Shown here: positions 30,432 to 39,605 of the stretch, piece after piece
Layout: the number at the start of each line of letters is the position of its first letter
Position numbering within the stretch: position 1 is the first letter of the stretch
From: Flavobacteriaceae bacterium
GTDB lineage: Bacteria; Bacteroidota; Bacteroidia; Flavobacteriales; Flavobacteriaceae
DNA: 64,000 bases
Reading direction: 5' to 3'
Assembly (NCBI GenBank): GCA_028279515.1
Contig: JANQNQ010000001.1
Coordinates: 124,001 to 188,000 of the forward strand
The notes under the pieces: generated by a model
Database searches by the model: none
The model's input: the letters and a program-made list of their open reading frames with translations, nothing else
Told to the model about the DNA's origin: nothing
Program-made: the position numbers and the translations under genes

Positions 30432-30770
30432 ATGAAAGACACTCCCTATTTTATAGCACGTTTTACGTTGGTTGAAGAATTCAAGTATGAAAAGAATTGG
30501 ACGCAACATACATGGCAATGCATCGAAGACCATGCAAATTATCTGTCCCAGCTAGGAGAAAGAGGAATCCTGCTGTGCGCGGGAAGAACCTTGGTTGATA
30601 TGGACAGCGAAGACCTTTTTGGTATCGCCATCGTGCAATCAACATCGCTTGAAACAGCCAAGGAGCTCTTCAAAAAAGACCCTGCCGTTACCAACGAAAT
30701 TCAAACCGTTTCGGTTTTTCCTTTTTCCTTGGGGATACAATACTTTGACAATGCTGACAAGAACATTTGA
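30432..30770 (+). CDS. YciI-like protein
   Basis: 112 residues, cytoplasmic. The pattern FIARFTLVEEF, then W-x-CIEDHANYLSQLGERGILLCAGRTL, then GIAIVQSTSLETAKELFKKDP is that of YCII domains: a ferredoxin-like dimer with conserved His (H34) and Asp. Function in this family is mostly unknown, with links to dehydrochlorinases. Last gene of the receptor operon, 11 nt downstream. Confidence 0.82.
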   Translation: MKDTPYFIARFTLVEEFKYEKNWTQHTWQCIEDHANYLSQLGERGILLCAGRTLVDMDSEDLFGIAIVQSTSLETAKELFKKDPAVTNEIQTVSVFPFSLGIQYFDNADKNI

Positions 30771-30779
30771 TAAAAAAAA

Positions 30780-30805
30780 CGCGACCCACTGGGTCGCGCT
30801 TCTTC
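30780..30805. terminator. Bidirectional terminator
   Basis: Perfect stem CGCGACCC (30780-30787), loop ACT, GGGTCGCG (30791-30798), with an A run on the left (a T run for the minus gene) and cttcttctt on the right, between two convergent genes. Confidence 0.88.
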
Positions 30806-30825
30806 TTATAAATCATTTAGCAATT

Positions 30826-31560
30826 TTACTGCTCTCTTACGATGATAGCCAAATTCGGATTTCCGAAGACGCTGTAGTTGGAAGGAAGATAGATTCCTTG
30901 ATTGCCCATCACAAAGAGAATAGCTCCGTCTGTATACAACTGCGTTGTGTCCATACTCCATAGGGAAGCCAACGACGCTTGTCCTGCCACATATTCATGC
31001 AGATCATTATAGCCGTAAAGAGTAAGTACGTTATCATTTGGTATGTGTAATTCCCAAGAATAGGTGTTGACAACAGTACCCAAATATGAAGCCAATGGCA
31101 TCTGTAAAACACCGCCCCAACGATCTGGCGGAGGGTTTGGTGCTACTGGCGGACTTACAGGGCCTCCACCTGTATTACCATTGTCTAGGTCATAATTATA
31201 CAGATAAAATTGTGTGTGAAAGGCCGCTTGAAACGGGTTGGGATTGGTAGGGCTTGCGCTTAGAACCTTGCTTAGACCAAACGTGTTACCGTATTGGTTC
31301 ATCTGAGCGTAAAAGTAATCTCTTGCAGGCGCATCAGCCAATAAGGTACGCCCAACCAAGAACGAGGTCATGTACATCAACTGTTCGGTCTCGTCTGCGG
31401 GGTCATCGGGCAGGTCGAGGTTAAACCTTCCGGTTTGTGAGCTTGTCACCTCATTTTCGATGGTTTCATTGACTTCCAGTTGCTCTAATTCATCGGGCTC
31501 ACTATTACATGAGACCATGATCAGCAAGGCGAATAAAAAAGAAAATCTTACTAATTTCAT
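30826..31560 (-). CDS. Lipoprotein of unknown function
   Basis: I do not recognise this 244-residue protein. The signal peptide ends in lipobox MVSC (Cys18). An acidic linker rich in E and T follows (about 19-55), then a folded region with a glycine/proline loop (NTGGGPVSPPVAPNPPPD, about 128-146) and strands containing WELHIPNDNVLTLYGYNDLHEYV. The tail ends in NLAIIVREQ. A -7-like box TACTTTAG (31587-31594, minus strand) precedes it. Single-gene unit. Confidence 0.75.
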   Translation of the reverse strand: MKLVRFSFLFALLIMVSCNSEPDELEQLEVNETIENEVTSSQTGRFNLDLPDDPADETEQLMYMTSFLVGRTLLADAPARDYFYAQMNQYGNTFGLSKVLSASPTNPNPFQAAFHTQFYLYNYDLDNGNTGGGPVSPPVAPNPPPDRWGGVLQMPLASYLGTVVNTYSWELHIPNDNVLTLYGYNDLHEYVAGQASLASLWSMDTTQLYTDGAILFVMGNQGIYLPSNYSVFGNPNLAIIVREQ

Positions 31561-31661
31561 AGGAACATTTATTTAAGTTTAGGTTGCTAAAGTATAAAGG
31601 GTTTTGAGGCCAATTTTGACCAATTCAGATTCGTTGAAGATGGGTTCATATTCGTTGCAAT

Positions 31662-32402
31662 TCACCCCTTGAAAAGAGTACCTAGTACATGCTCTTTTCG
31701 TCTTGTGGCCACCGGAATCTGATCTCCAGTCTTGGTCACCAAAAAACCTTCATTGAGGTATTTAGTGATGTAGGCTGTATTGACGACGTAGGATTGATGG
31801 CATTTCAAAAATTGTGTCTCATCCAAGAGTTCTTCTACCTTTTTTAGAGGCTTCGAGATGATAATGGTCTCGTCAAAAAGATAGAAAGTAGTGTAGTTCC
31901 CGTCTGATTTGCAATACAGAATGTCCTCGAACGATACCAAATGCTGAGTGTCTAAAGTTTTCAATACGATCTTACGGTGTTCACCATCCTTGTAGAAATG
32001 GTTGGCAATATTGATCGAATTTCCCAATTGACTTTCCGTATCTAAGGTTTTGATGGCTTTTGAAACGGCTCCCTTAAATTCAACCGGGTCAATAGGCTTT
32101 AACAAATAGTCGAGCGCGCCCAATCGAATGGCCTTGATGGCGTGTTGATCATAGCCCGTGACAAAGATGATCTTAAAGTCTATAGTGCCTAAAGCTTCCA
32201 GTATATCAAAACTAGTACCGTCCCCTAGGTCAATATCTAAGAAGACCAATTGGGGTTTATAGCGTTGTATCTTCTCAATACCTTCCTTTACAGAATTGGC
32301 CTCATCTACAATCGACAACGCTTCCCGAAAATAGGTAAACACCCTTTTCTTGATAGTTTCCCTTACATGACGCTCGTCTTCTACGATCAATGTCTTTATC
32401 AT
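31662..32402 (-). CDS. LytTR family response regulator
   Basis: 246 residues: receiver domain (1-120; acidic pocket E8/D9, phospho-acceptor D56 in LVFLDIDLGDG, K102-type KPID) and LytTR DNA-binding domain (about 143-245: LVSFEDILYCKSDGNYTTFY). The start overlaps the kinase stop by 4 nt, making a LytS/LytR-type pair. Confidence 0.94.
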   Translation of the reverse strand: MIKTLIVEDERHVRETIKKRVFTYFREALSIVDEANSVKEGIEKIQRYKPQLVFLDIDLGDGTSFDILEALGTIDFKIIFVTGYDQHAIKAIRLGALDYLLKPIDPVEFKGAVSKAIKTLDTESQLGNSINIANHFYKDGEHRKIVLKTLDTQHLVSFEDILYCKSDGNYTTFYLFDETIIISKPLKKVEELLDETQFLKCHQSYVVNTAYITKYLNEGFLVTKTGDQIPVATRRKEHVLGTLFKG

Positions 32403-34243
32403 TGTGCTAGGTATGGAATATTTAGTTCGACTTTGGTTCCTTTTTCTTGACTGTTACTCGCAGATCGGTTGGTGATGGTTATCCCAGTACCTGTCATTCG
32501 CTGTAAGAATTGGTCAATTAGCTTCACAGAAGAACGTTTGTTTAGGGCCTTTTCGTCTATACCGACTCCATTATCTTCAATGCTGCAATGAATGTACTTC
32601 TCTTCGAGTGAAAGAACGATTGATAGCTTTCCGGAATTACTTCCTTCCCTAAACCCATGCAGAATAGCATTTTCTACAAAAGGTTGTAGCAGCATAGGAG
32701 GTACGCTGATTTCGTGATCATTTTCTACGGAATTGGTCAGCGTATAGGTGAATCTGTCGGGGAACCTAAATTGCTGCAATTCGATATAATCTTCAAGTGA
32801 CTGCAATTCATCTTCCAAGGGCACATAGTCCTTGGTAGAATTTTCAAAGATCGATCGAAGCAATCTGGAAAATTTAAAGATATAATTCGCCGATTCTTCC
32901 CGATTGTTTTCAATGCCTTCGCCGATCATACTCAAACTATTGAAAGTAAAATGCGGATTCATCTGCGAGCGTAGCAATCGCTGCTGTAGTAAGAAGTTTT
33001 GACGTTCGGCTTTAAATCTTCGTTGTTTAAAGAAATAGGCGATTAAAATGGCTGCTAAAATGGCCAGCAAGAGTAGAATCCCGAGAATATATTGGTTGCG
33101 TTCAAACTTAAGGTTTTCGACTTCCACCTCTTTTTTAGCGGCTTCCAAGTTGCGCTCATTCTCATACGATTCTTTGAGTGCATTAAGTTCACTATTGATC
33201 TGTTTGTCATAGTTCTGCTCTTGGTAGGCAAATACCGAGTCTAACTGGCTCATCACGGTTTGGATATCGGCACGTTTGTCATACGTGATCTCGAGCTTGG
33301 TCTTTAGGGCAGCTTTTTGATTGAAGTATTCTAAGTTTTCGAACCCAATATTGAAAATCGAGTCGATAAACTTCTCGGCAAGATTCAGTTCATTACGTTC
33401 AATATGGGCATTCGAAAGGTTTAGATAGTTATTGATGACTCGCGACCGTCCGCGATGCTCAGGTAATTTCTTTGCATAGACATTGGCCTTCTCATATTCT
33501 GATATCACTTCGCCCAAATTATAGTTTACAAAATGATAGTACCCAAGTGTCGCATGTAATAGATATTTGTTTTCAGTATTTAATGAAGCTTCATAAGGTT
33601 TGACCTCATGTAAGGTTTGAATGGCTTCGTTGGGTTTCGCCATACTGCTCAGAAGATTAGAGCGTCCCATCTTCATAATAAAGTAATTGAGGGTATCACC
33701 GGCTCGCAAGAATAACTTGGTTGCCGAATCATTGGCTACTAGCGCCTCATCAAGTTTGTTAAGGGATTTTTTAACTCGCTCCCTAAAACTATACACATAT
33801 GCTTTGTTACGATGGTCGTTATCGGCTAATAGAGACCATAGCTTTTCATTGGTGCCTTCACCGTTGAGGTAATCGTTTTTCCGTACGAAATAGGTTTCCA
33901 TCAAAGCACGTAAATGAAGCACCTCACGGTCATGCTTTATTTTGTCCTTGATAAAAGAAGTAGCATAGGTAAAATTCTCAATGGCCTTGTCATGATCTTT
34001 GAGTCGGTTGTTAAAACGGCCAGCCACATAGGCAAATTCGGCTTTCAGTGAATCTGATAGATTTTCCTTCGGAACCTTGTTAAGCGCCTCTAAATAATAT
34101 TGAAGCGAGTCCTGCTCCAGACCCTTAGCGATCTGGTCGTTAAAATAATCAGGGGTTAGAGTAGTTGTTGCCGCTTGCTGCGGAGATTGCTTCTGGCAGC
34201 TTAGCACTGAAAGAAGCAATAATGCTAATACTAATTTTCTCAT
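32399..34243 (-). CDS. TPR sensor histidine kinase of the LytS type with lipobox
   Basis: 614 residues. N-terminal signal with a good lipobox VLSC (Cys16), a long TPR-like helical periplasmic region (about 30-345), a coiled coil, one transmembrane segment (about 382-402: YILGILLLLAILAAILIAYF) and a His_kinase domain with the phospho-acceptor H431 in QMNPHFTFNSL, plus HATPase N and G boxes (ENAILHGF, DNGVGID). If lipidated, the sensor would be tethered at both its N-terminus and the membrane helix. An exact -7 box TAGTTTTG lies at 34266-34273 on the minus strand. Confidence 0.9.
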   Translation of the reverse strand: MRKLVLALLLLSVLSCQKQSPQQAATTTLTPDYFNDQIAKGLEQDSLQYYLEALNKVPKENLSDSLKAEFAYVAGRFNNRLKDHDKAIENFTYATSFIKDKIKHDREVLHLRALMETYFVRKNDYLNGEGTNEKLWSLLADNDHRNKAYVYSFRERVKKSLNKLDEALVANDSATKLFLRAGDTLNYFIMKMGRSNLLSSMAKPNEAIQTLHEVKPYEASLNTENKYLLHATLGYYHFVNYNLGEVISEYEKANVYAKKLPEHRGRSRVINNYLNLSNAHIERNELNLAEKFIDSIFNIGFENLEYFNQKAALKTKLEITYDKRADIQTVMSQLDSVFAYQEQNYDKQINSELNALKESYENERNLEAAKKEVEVENLKFERNQYILGILLLLAILAAILIAYFFKQRRFKAERQNFLLQQRLLRSQMNPHFTFNSLSMIGEGIENNREESANYIFKFSRLLRSIFENSTKDYVPLEDELQSLEDYIELQQFRFPDRFTYTLTNSVENDHEISVPPMLLQPFVENAILHGFREGSNSGKLSIVLSLEEKYIHCSIEDNGVGIDEKALNKRSSVKLIDQFLQRMTGTGITITNRSASNSQEKGTKVELNIPYLAQ

Positions 34244-34265
34244 GTTATCTCGTAGGGGAACCTGA

Positions 34266-34273
34266 CAAAACTA
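34266..34273 (-). promoter_or_regulatory. -7 promoter element of the kinase-regulator operon
   Basis: TAGTTTTG on the minus strand matches TAnnTTTG exactly, 22 nt before the ATG at 34243. Confidence 0.6.
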
Positions 34274-34353
34274 GCTATTTTCTTTAAAAATCCTAGATTT
34301 TGCCTTAAAACGCCCGATTGATAACGTTTTTATACCAAAAGCATGTCAAAATA

Positions 34354-34381
34354 AAACCCCCAGCCTTTCGGCCAGGGGTTT
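34354..34381 (-). terminator. Terminator of the RHS operon
   Basis: On the minus strand AAACCCCTGGCC, loop GAAA, GGCTGGGGGTTTT with a T-rich 3' side. It lies about 90 nt after the RHS stop. Confidence 0.78.
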
Positions 34382-34469
34382 CGGTTAACTTAAATAAATG
34401 ACTATGGCTGGCATAGTGCTTTTTAAGGGTCGCTATCGAGGATGTTTGCGACATTAGCAAGGAAATTGG

Positions 34470-37400
34470 TTAGTCCTTTACAAAAGGGTTTTTAATGTGT
34501 CTTTCAAACGTGGGTTTAAAAAATCTGTTAACGCTTTGAGAGGGTAAAATTATTCTTGCTCGAATACTGTAAGAAATTCGGTTTCCAACATCGTAAAGGT
34601 TACAGGCATATGTGGAGCAAACTCCATAATCAAGATATCTGTACCCTTCACCTTTTGCGATATTATCTAAATGATTCCATCTAACATTGTATATACTCTC
34701 TACATGAAGAAAATCAAGTTTTAAACCAACCGGGGCTCTCATTGAACCGTTTATTCCTCCCTCTTTCCAAAAATTCTTGCCCTGATGGACCAAGTCTGCT
34801 CCAGTATAAGGGGTAAGGGTTCCTGGTTCAAAGACTTGCCAGGTATAAAATTGACTCGCTCTTTTAGATGGGTCAAGAATATAATCAGTGCCATCTACGA
34901 TTTCGCCATTTACTGTTGGGTGAAATATTTCATACCCAAGGCCAGTTTCAATATCAATTACAAGAGCATGCCCTGGTCCAGAACCAGAAGATACTTCGTA
35001 AGCAAAAATTAAGTTAGGAATTTTATCGGCGTCAAAATCCCACCCAGCACTATCTCCAATTCCTATCCATTTTCCATCTTGATATTCCCAAGATCCAAAA
35101 TCATCTACATGAATGAAACCATTACTGAATTGCCCTTCAGTAGGAGGAAGATTTGAAGTCGAGGCACTTTTCTTTCTGGAAAAATTTGAATGTCGCCACA
35201 CGTCAAGAGGACTTGCTCCGGCGTCAATTGCGGCCCACTCGGCCTCCCATTGAGCAACCTGTTCATCATGTGTCGAATCAGCTCCAGATGGGTCAGCCCA
35301 ATAAATTGGGTTGTTGTCAAAAGCGTTATAAGGAGATAAAGAATGATGAATAACAGGGTCCTGAACCACCCAACGTGCGATAGAAGCATCATATTGACGC
35401 ATGTCCATTTCCATCATGTTGTAACCAAAGGCTTCCTCGATTTCCATCCCGTTATATTCATACGTATGATCTCTACCATTGATCACATCATTATATCCCT
35501 TGTGCTTTAACCCAAATGGATAATAGTTGTTTTCTTCAACGATTTCTGGTGTACCGATGATTTCCATACCAATGCTATCCACATAGAAAGTGGTAGGGGA
35601 ACCTAGGTCGCTGCTGCTATCGTGTTTGGTGATCACGAAAAAGGAAGTGGCTGTCGTTGGTGTAAACGTAATGGTGTTTAGCCCTTGTTGCAATTCCCAG
35701 CTGTCGTTGGCGTCTTCATATCGAAAGATGCGTATACGATCCGTGTTGTTTTTATCGACATTGACAAAGATGGTAAACTCCGTACCAGGTGTGTGTGAGA
35801 TCGATTTGTAGGCACCGTAGATACCGCCATTGGTAGCTTCTACTTTCATACGTCCGTTTTCGTGAGATGCATTGCCCAAAATGCTACTCCAACCGTCGAG
35901 GTCTTCATCAAATGGATCATTCAAGATAACCTCACCGCTTGTGTATTTGTAGTTCAAGCGGTTGTTGCCCAAATGATCACGGTACTGGTAGAAATACGTG
36001 TACTCGGTACCACCGCCAACAAGTGCATTTGGTTCTATATACCCTTCGGCATGGGAGAAGAATATCAGTTCTTTTCCTACACCGTTAAGGTCTTCGTAGA
36101 TGTAGTTTCCAGCGTAGTCTGTTTCCTTATACGAACCTGCTTCGGTAACGCGTTTTCTCAGTTTTACGCCGGTCGCATCATAGGTGTATTCTATGATGCC
36201 TGTGTTTTCGGTACTGTTGATGGCAATGTTTTCTGGTAAATTCAAAAAATTATACGTAATAGCCATAATACCTTTGTTGGCATCTATGGTCATATTCCCA
36301 TTGCTATCGTATGTATAGTCGTTACCCGAAGTGTTTCCGTCTATAAAACCATTATCACTCGTTGTTGAGAGCGTTGTGATAGCATCGGTTACCGTTTGCA
36401 ATTGATTGCCACTATAGGTATACGTCAGGTCATCCATCATTCCCGAATTGCGATCGCGTTGCAGGCTTTTGATGTTTCCATTTTGATCATAGGCGACACT
36501 GCGTAAATGATAACCTGTGTAGGTGTCAAGCGCATCGCCTGTGCGCATGGTGCCGCGTTTGATGCGGTTTAATGCATCGTATTCATACGAATAACCACGT
36601 TTGGTATCGGCTTGTAGTTCATTATTCACTAGCGTCTTTGTGCGCCAAATGGTTTGCGAAATGTTTCCGTTGTACAAATTGTCATACTGAATGGCACCTT
36701 CTTGTCGCTGGTAGTTGATCTTAAAACTGAAAAGATCGTCTTGTTGATTGTCTACATCGTTAATGCCTAGCATCCATCCGCGAATGTTGTAATCGTAATC
36801 CACGGTTTGAATAGGTGCATTCAATGTATTTCCTACTTTTTTACCTACCATTTGTCCGAGTTCGTCATAGACATTATTTGCAATGACCTCGACCGGACCG
36901 TCATCTATTGTTTGTTGTTGCGTCAGCAAACGCCCCATATGGTCGTAATCGAACATGTCACGAGTAACGATCGTGTTTCCACTTTTTTCATGAAGTAGCA
37001 ACGTTTCTAAGGCCCTTCCCACAAAATCATATTGAGTGGCCAAATTGTCTTTAGTTTGCAAATATGTATTGTTGGAAACTGTAGAGATATTCTGTCCCTT
37101 TTCATTGTAATAGGTTGCTGTCGTTATCCAATCAGAGGTGCCCAGCACTCGTACTTTACTTCCTGTTGGAAGCCCTTTAACGTTAGAAGCGAACTCTTCC
37201 AGCAAGGCATTTGACGAGCGTACCTTTAGGTTTTTAAGGGAAGCTCCGATCTGCTGAAAAGAAGCATCTACCGTTATAGGACCAGTGGTACTGGCTGGTT
37301 TTTTCTTTAAGACTTCCCCATTGACGATAAAATGAATTTCATTGCCTATACGAGCAACTCTTACGATATCTCCTGATACTACTTGTCGTCTTTTTCCGTC

Positions 37401-39599
37401 TGAATCGGCATACAAATGAGAGGTCTGTCCATTGTCTACCAAACTGTAAAAAGCATGATCCAGATTTAACCCATGATTCATGGTAGTTACCGTATGGTCT
37501 TCGGCCGAGTTGGTCGCAGAAAGTCCAACAGCGAACCACAAGGTCGAGGTCACTTGAAAATCTACTTCAAACTCTACATACCCGTCAGCTTCAAGCGTAT
37601 GTTGACTGTTAAAGCCTTCGTTCCATTGGCTGCCATCGCCTCCTGTTTTGGTAATTGTACCGTCGGTACCGATGGTCATTCCGGCAGAAACATTGATCAA
37701 CTGATCACTTTTGTCCACTGTGATCGATACAGGGGTATCCCATACATAGTCATCGTAGTAGTTTACCGTTAACACTTCCATGAGATTCTCTTCGTCTGGA
37801 TAGCTGTTGGACGTGTAGTATACAACCGTTCCGTTCAAGTTGTTTGGTAACAGAATACGTTCTTCATAAACATCCGAATAACTGTCAACTGCTAATTGCG
37901 CTTGACTACGCGTTAGGTTTTCGTTGTGAAACCCTGTGTAGGTAACTCTTCCAAAAGCGTCGTACTTAGTGAACAACCACTGATTCTTTGCACGAAGGTG
38001 TGCGTCTTGCGTCAACACGGGTTGATCCAAGGTATTGTAAACGATATATTCAACGTCTTTGGCGGGTATTTTTTTCTCTACCAAACGGTTGCGGCGATCG
38101 TATTTGTATTGGTAACACCAAGTGTCTAAAACGGTTTGAGAGATGGTAGCGTTTAATGAAGCCTCAGGAGGCAATACGTAGGTCAGATTTCCGAAATCAT
38201 CGTATATGTAATATATATCGTGAGCGACCCCTTGATCATAGGTGCGTTTCAATACTACTCTTCCAAAAACATCTGTAAACTCTTCGGTGGTATGGTCATT
38301 AATATGAGCTTGCGTTTCGACCCAGTTTTCGTCTTTGGTAACCACTTTTTTTAAGGTGTTGATGGCATAAGACCCAACTTCTGACAATGTAGGAGCTTCC
38401 GTATCACCATTGGTGAATAGGATATCAAATTGACGGACTTCATTGGCCGTATTATATTGATATTGAAATTTAATGGAATGCTCCACGGTGTTTTGATCGA
38501 GATCAGTGATCTTCCAGTCTTTACCCGGAGCGCCTTGCTCTGCGGCACGGTCTTTATGATCAAAAGTGCGTTCGGCAGTGGAGCCAGAGATCTGCGCAGT
38601 TCCAATAACGTTGTATTTTCCGCTTTTTGGGTCGAAGATGATATTGGCGTTTGAATCCAACGAGGTGTCTTCAGGAAATTGATTTAGGTAGAAATTAGCT
38701 TGAAGATCTTCCTCTTTAACATTTCCGGCGATTCCATTTGAAAATTGAAATACACCAAATCCAGTTCCTCCACCGCGTGTTATGGTAGGGTAGGGAAGAT
38801 ACTCTTTCGATTGTCTTCCAAACCCATCGTAGCGCATCAATGTTACCATGTCTCTTCCTTTCGGGGAAGCGGCTATGGCAATTTGGTGCATCCCACGACC
38901 GAGTCCGTCAAACTGAGCATGGTTGACCACTTTGTCTTTCCATCCTGCATTTTGCAGTTGAGTCACTGTCAACGGAATTTGATAATTGGTAGTGCGTACC
39001 GCGTTTCCATGAATTGGATCTGAAACGGTAATGATCTCGTCAGGACATCCGTTGAAGGTTCCTGCGGCTTCGGGGCACATATCCCCAGCTTGTAAAACAT
39101 AGCCTGGGTCTGGTTGTCCGCAAAAAGCCATCGGACTCCCGATATCACCAAGACCATCGCCATCTGTGTCGGCATAATACACTTGAGGTGTTTGAACCGT
39201 TGCATCGGTGTCGTCACAATCAATCGGCAATGCATTGATCTGTTGCAGTAGTGATAATCCTCCAGAATATTCGACCAAAATGGCATTAGGGTTGGGTTGC
39301 GTGCAGGACTCTGCGGTTTGTGGGTACGCCCAAGCACCGTCTCCGTCGGCATCTACAAGCAGTAGCCATTGTAGCATTCCGACGGTTGGGTCGGTATCAT
39401 CACAGTCGTTGGCATTGCAAACTTTAGCTCCGCCATAAAGTCCATTGATGGGCTGATTTGGGTCTCCAAGTCCATCCCCATCGGCATCGGCGTAATATTG
39501 ATCGCAAGGCAAACCGAGTCCACCTCCTCCTAATTGTGCTTCGGCAAAATAAAAGCAGCCAAAGACAAGCACTAGTGCTGTATATATATGTTTTTGCAT
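34470..39599 (-). CDS. RHS-repeat surface protein (DUF6443 type) with calcium-binding repeats and a distinct C-terminal domain
   Basis: 1709 residues. Signal peptide (ends AEAQ), then acidic thrombospondin-3-like repeats (about 30-185: YYADADGDGLGDPN, DCDDTDPTVG, YYADTDGDGLGD) likely to bind Ca2+, then DUF6443 and many YD/RHS repeats, then the RHS core (QYDASIARWVVQDPVIHHSLSPYNAFDNNPIYWADPSG) ending near residue 1437. The last 270 residues form a separate domain with H1544 in GPGHALVIDIETGLGYEIFHP and C1661/C1666 in YGVCSTYACN. RHS proteins encapsulate and deliver C-terminal toxins. A His-then-Cys order with G-H-A-L-V and a later C-S-x-Y motif recalls permuted papain-like enzymes, but that is inference. 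No immunity gene follows. Confidence 0.9.
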   Translation of the reverse strand: MQKHIYTALVLVFGCFYFAEAQLGGGGLGLPCDQYYADADGDGLGDPNQPINGLYGGAKVCNANDCDDTDPTVGMLQWLLLVDADGDGAWAYPQTAESCTQPNPNAILVEYSGGLSLLQQINALPIDCDDTDATVQTPQVYYADTDGDGLGDIGSPMAFCGQPDPGYVLQAGDMCPEAAGTFNGCPDEIITVSDPIHGNAVRTTNYQIPLTVTQLQNAGWKDKVVNHAQFDGLGRGMHQIAIAASPKGRDMVTLMRYDGFGRQSKEYLPYPTITRGGGTGFGVFQFSNGIAGNVKEEDLQANFYLNQFPEDTSLDSNANIIFDPKSGKYNVIGTAQISGSTAERTFDHKDRAAEQGAPGKDWKITDLDQNTVEHSIKFQYQYNTANEVRQFDILFTNGDTEAPTLSEVGSYAINTLKKVVTKDENWVETQAHINDHTTEEFTDVFGRVVLKRTYDQGVAHDIYYIYDDFGNLTYVLPPEASLNATISQTVLDTWCYQYKYDRRNRLVEKKIPAKDVEYIVYNTLDQPVLTQDAHLRAKNQWLFTKYDAFGRVTYTGFHNENLTRSQAQLAVDSYSDVYEERILLPNNLNGTVVYYTSNSYPDEENLMEVLTVNYYDDYVWDTPVSITVDKSDQLINVSAGMTIGTDGTITKTGGDGSQWNEGFNSQHTLEADGYVEFEVDFQVTSTLWFAVGLSATNSAEDHTVTTMNHGLNLDHAFYSLVDNGQTSHLYADSDGKRRQVVSGDIVRVARIGNEIHFIVNGEVLKKKPASTTGPITVDASFQQIGASLKNLKVRSSNALLEEFASNVKGLPTGSKVRVLGTSDWITTATYYNEKGQNISTVSNNTYLQTKDNLATQYDFVGRALETLLLHEKSGNTIVTRDMFDYDHMGRLLTQQQTIDDGPVEVIANNVYDELGQMVGKKVGNTLNAPIQTVDYDYNIRGWMLGINDVDNQQDDLFSFKINYQRQEGAIQYDNLYNGNISQTIWRTKTLVNNELQADTKRGYSYEYDALNRIKRGTMRTGDALDTYTGYHLRSVAYDQNGNIKSLQRDRNSGMMDDLTYTYSGNQLQTVTDAITTLSTTSDNGFIDGNTSGNDYTYDSNGNMTIDANKGIMAITYNFLNLPENIAINSTENTGIIEYTYDATGVKLRKRVTEAGSYKETDYAGNYIYEDLNGVGKELIFFSHAEGYIEPNALVGGGTEYTYFYQYRDHLGNNRLNYKYTSGEVILNDPFDEDLDGWSSILGNASHENGRMKVEATNGGIYGAYKSISHTPGTEFTIFVNVDKNNTDRIRIFRYEDANDSWELQQGLNTITFTPTTATSFFVITKHDSSSDLGSPTTFYVDSIGMEIIGTPEIVEENNYYPFGLKHKGYNDVINGRDHTYEYNGMEIEEAFGYNMMEMDMRQYDASIARWVVQDPVIHHSLSPYNAFDNNPIYWADPSGADSTHDEQVAQWEAEWAAIDAGASPLDVWRHSNFSRKKSASTSNLPPTEGQFSNGFIHVDDFGSWEYQDGKWIGIGDSAGWDFDADKIPNLIFAYEVSSGSGPGHALVIDIETGLGYEIFHPTVNGEIVDGTDYILDPSKRASQFYTWQVFEPGTLTPYTGADLVHQGKNFWKEGGINGSMRAPVGLKLDFLHVESIYNVRWNHLDNIAKGEGYRYLDYGVCSTYACNLYDVGNRISYSIRARIILPSQSVNRFFKPTFERHIKNPFVKD

Positions 39600-39605
39600 G
39601 ATCGT

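Noticed and set aside
34244-34469. Immunity gene for the RHS C-terminal domain
   Set aside because: The 226-bp spacer has no open frame of useful size; it holds only the terminator and the kinase promoter.
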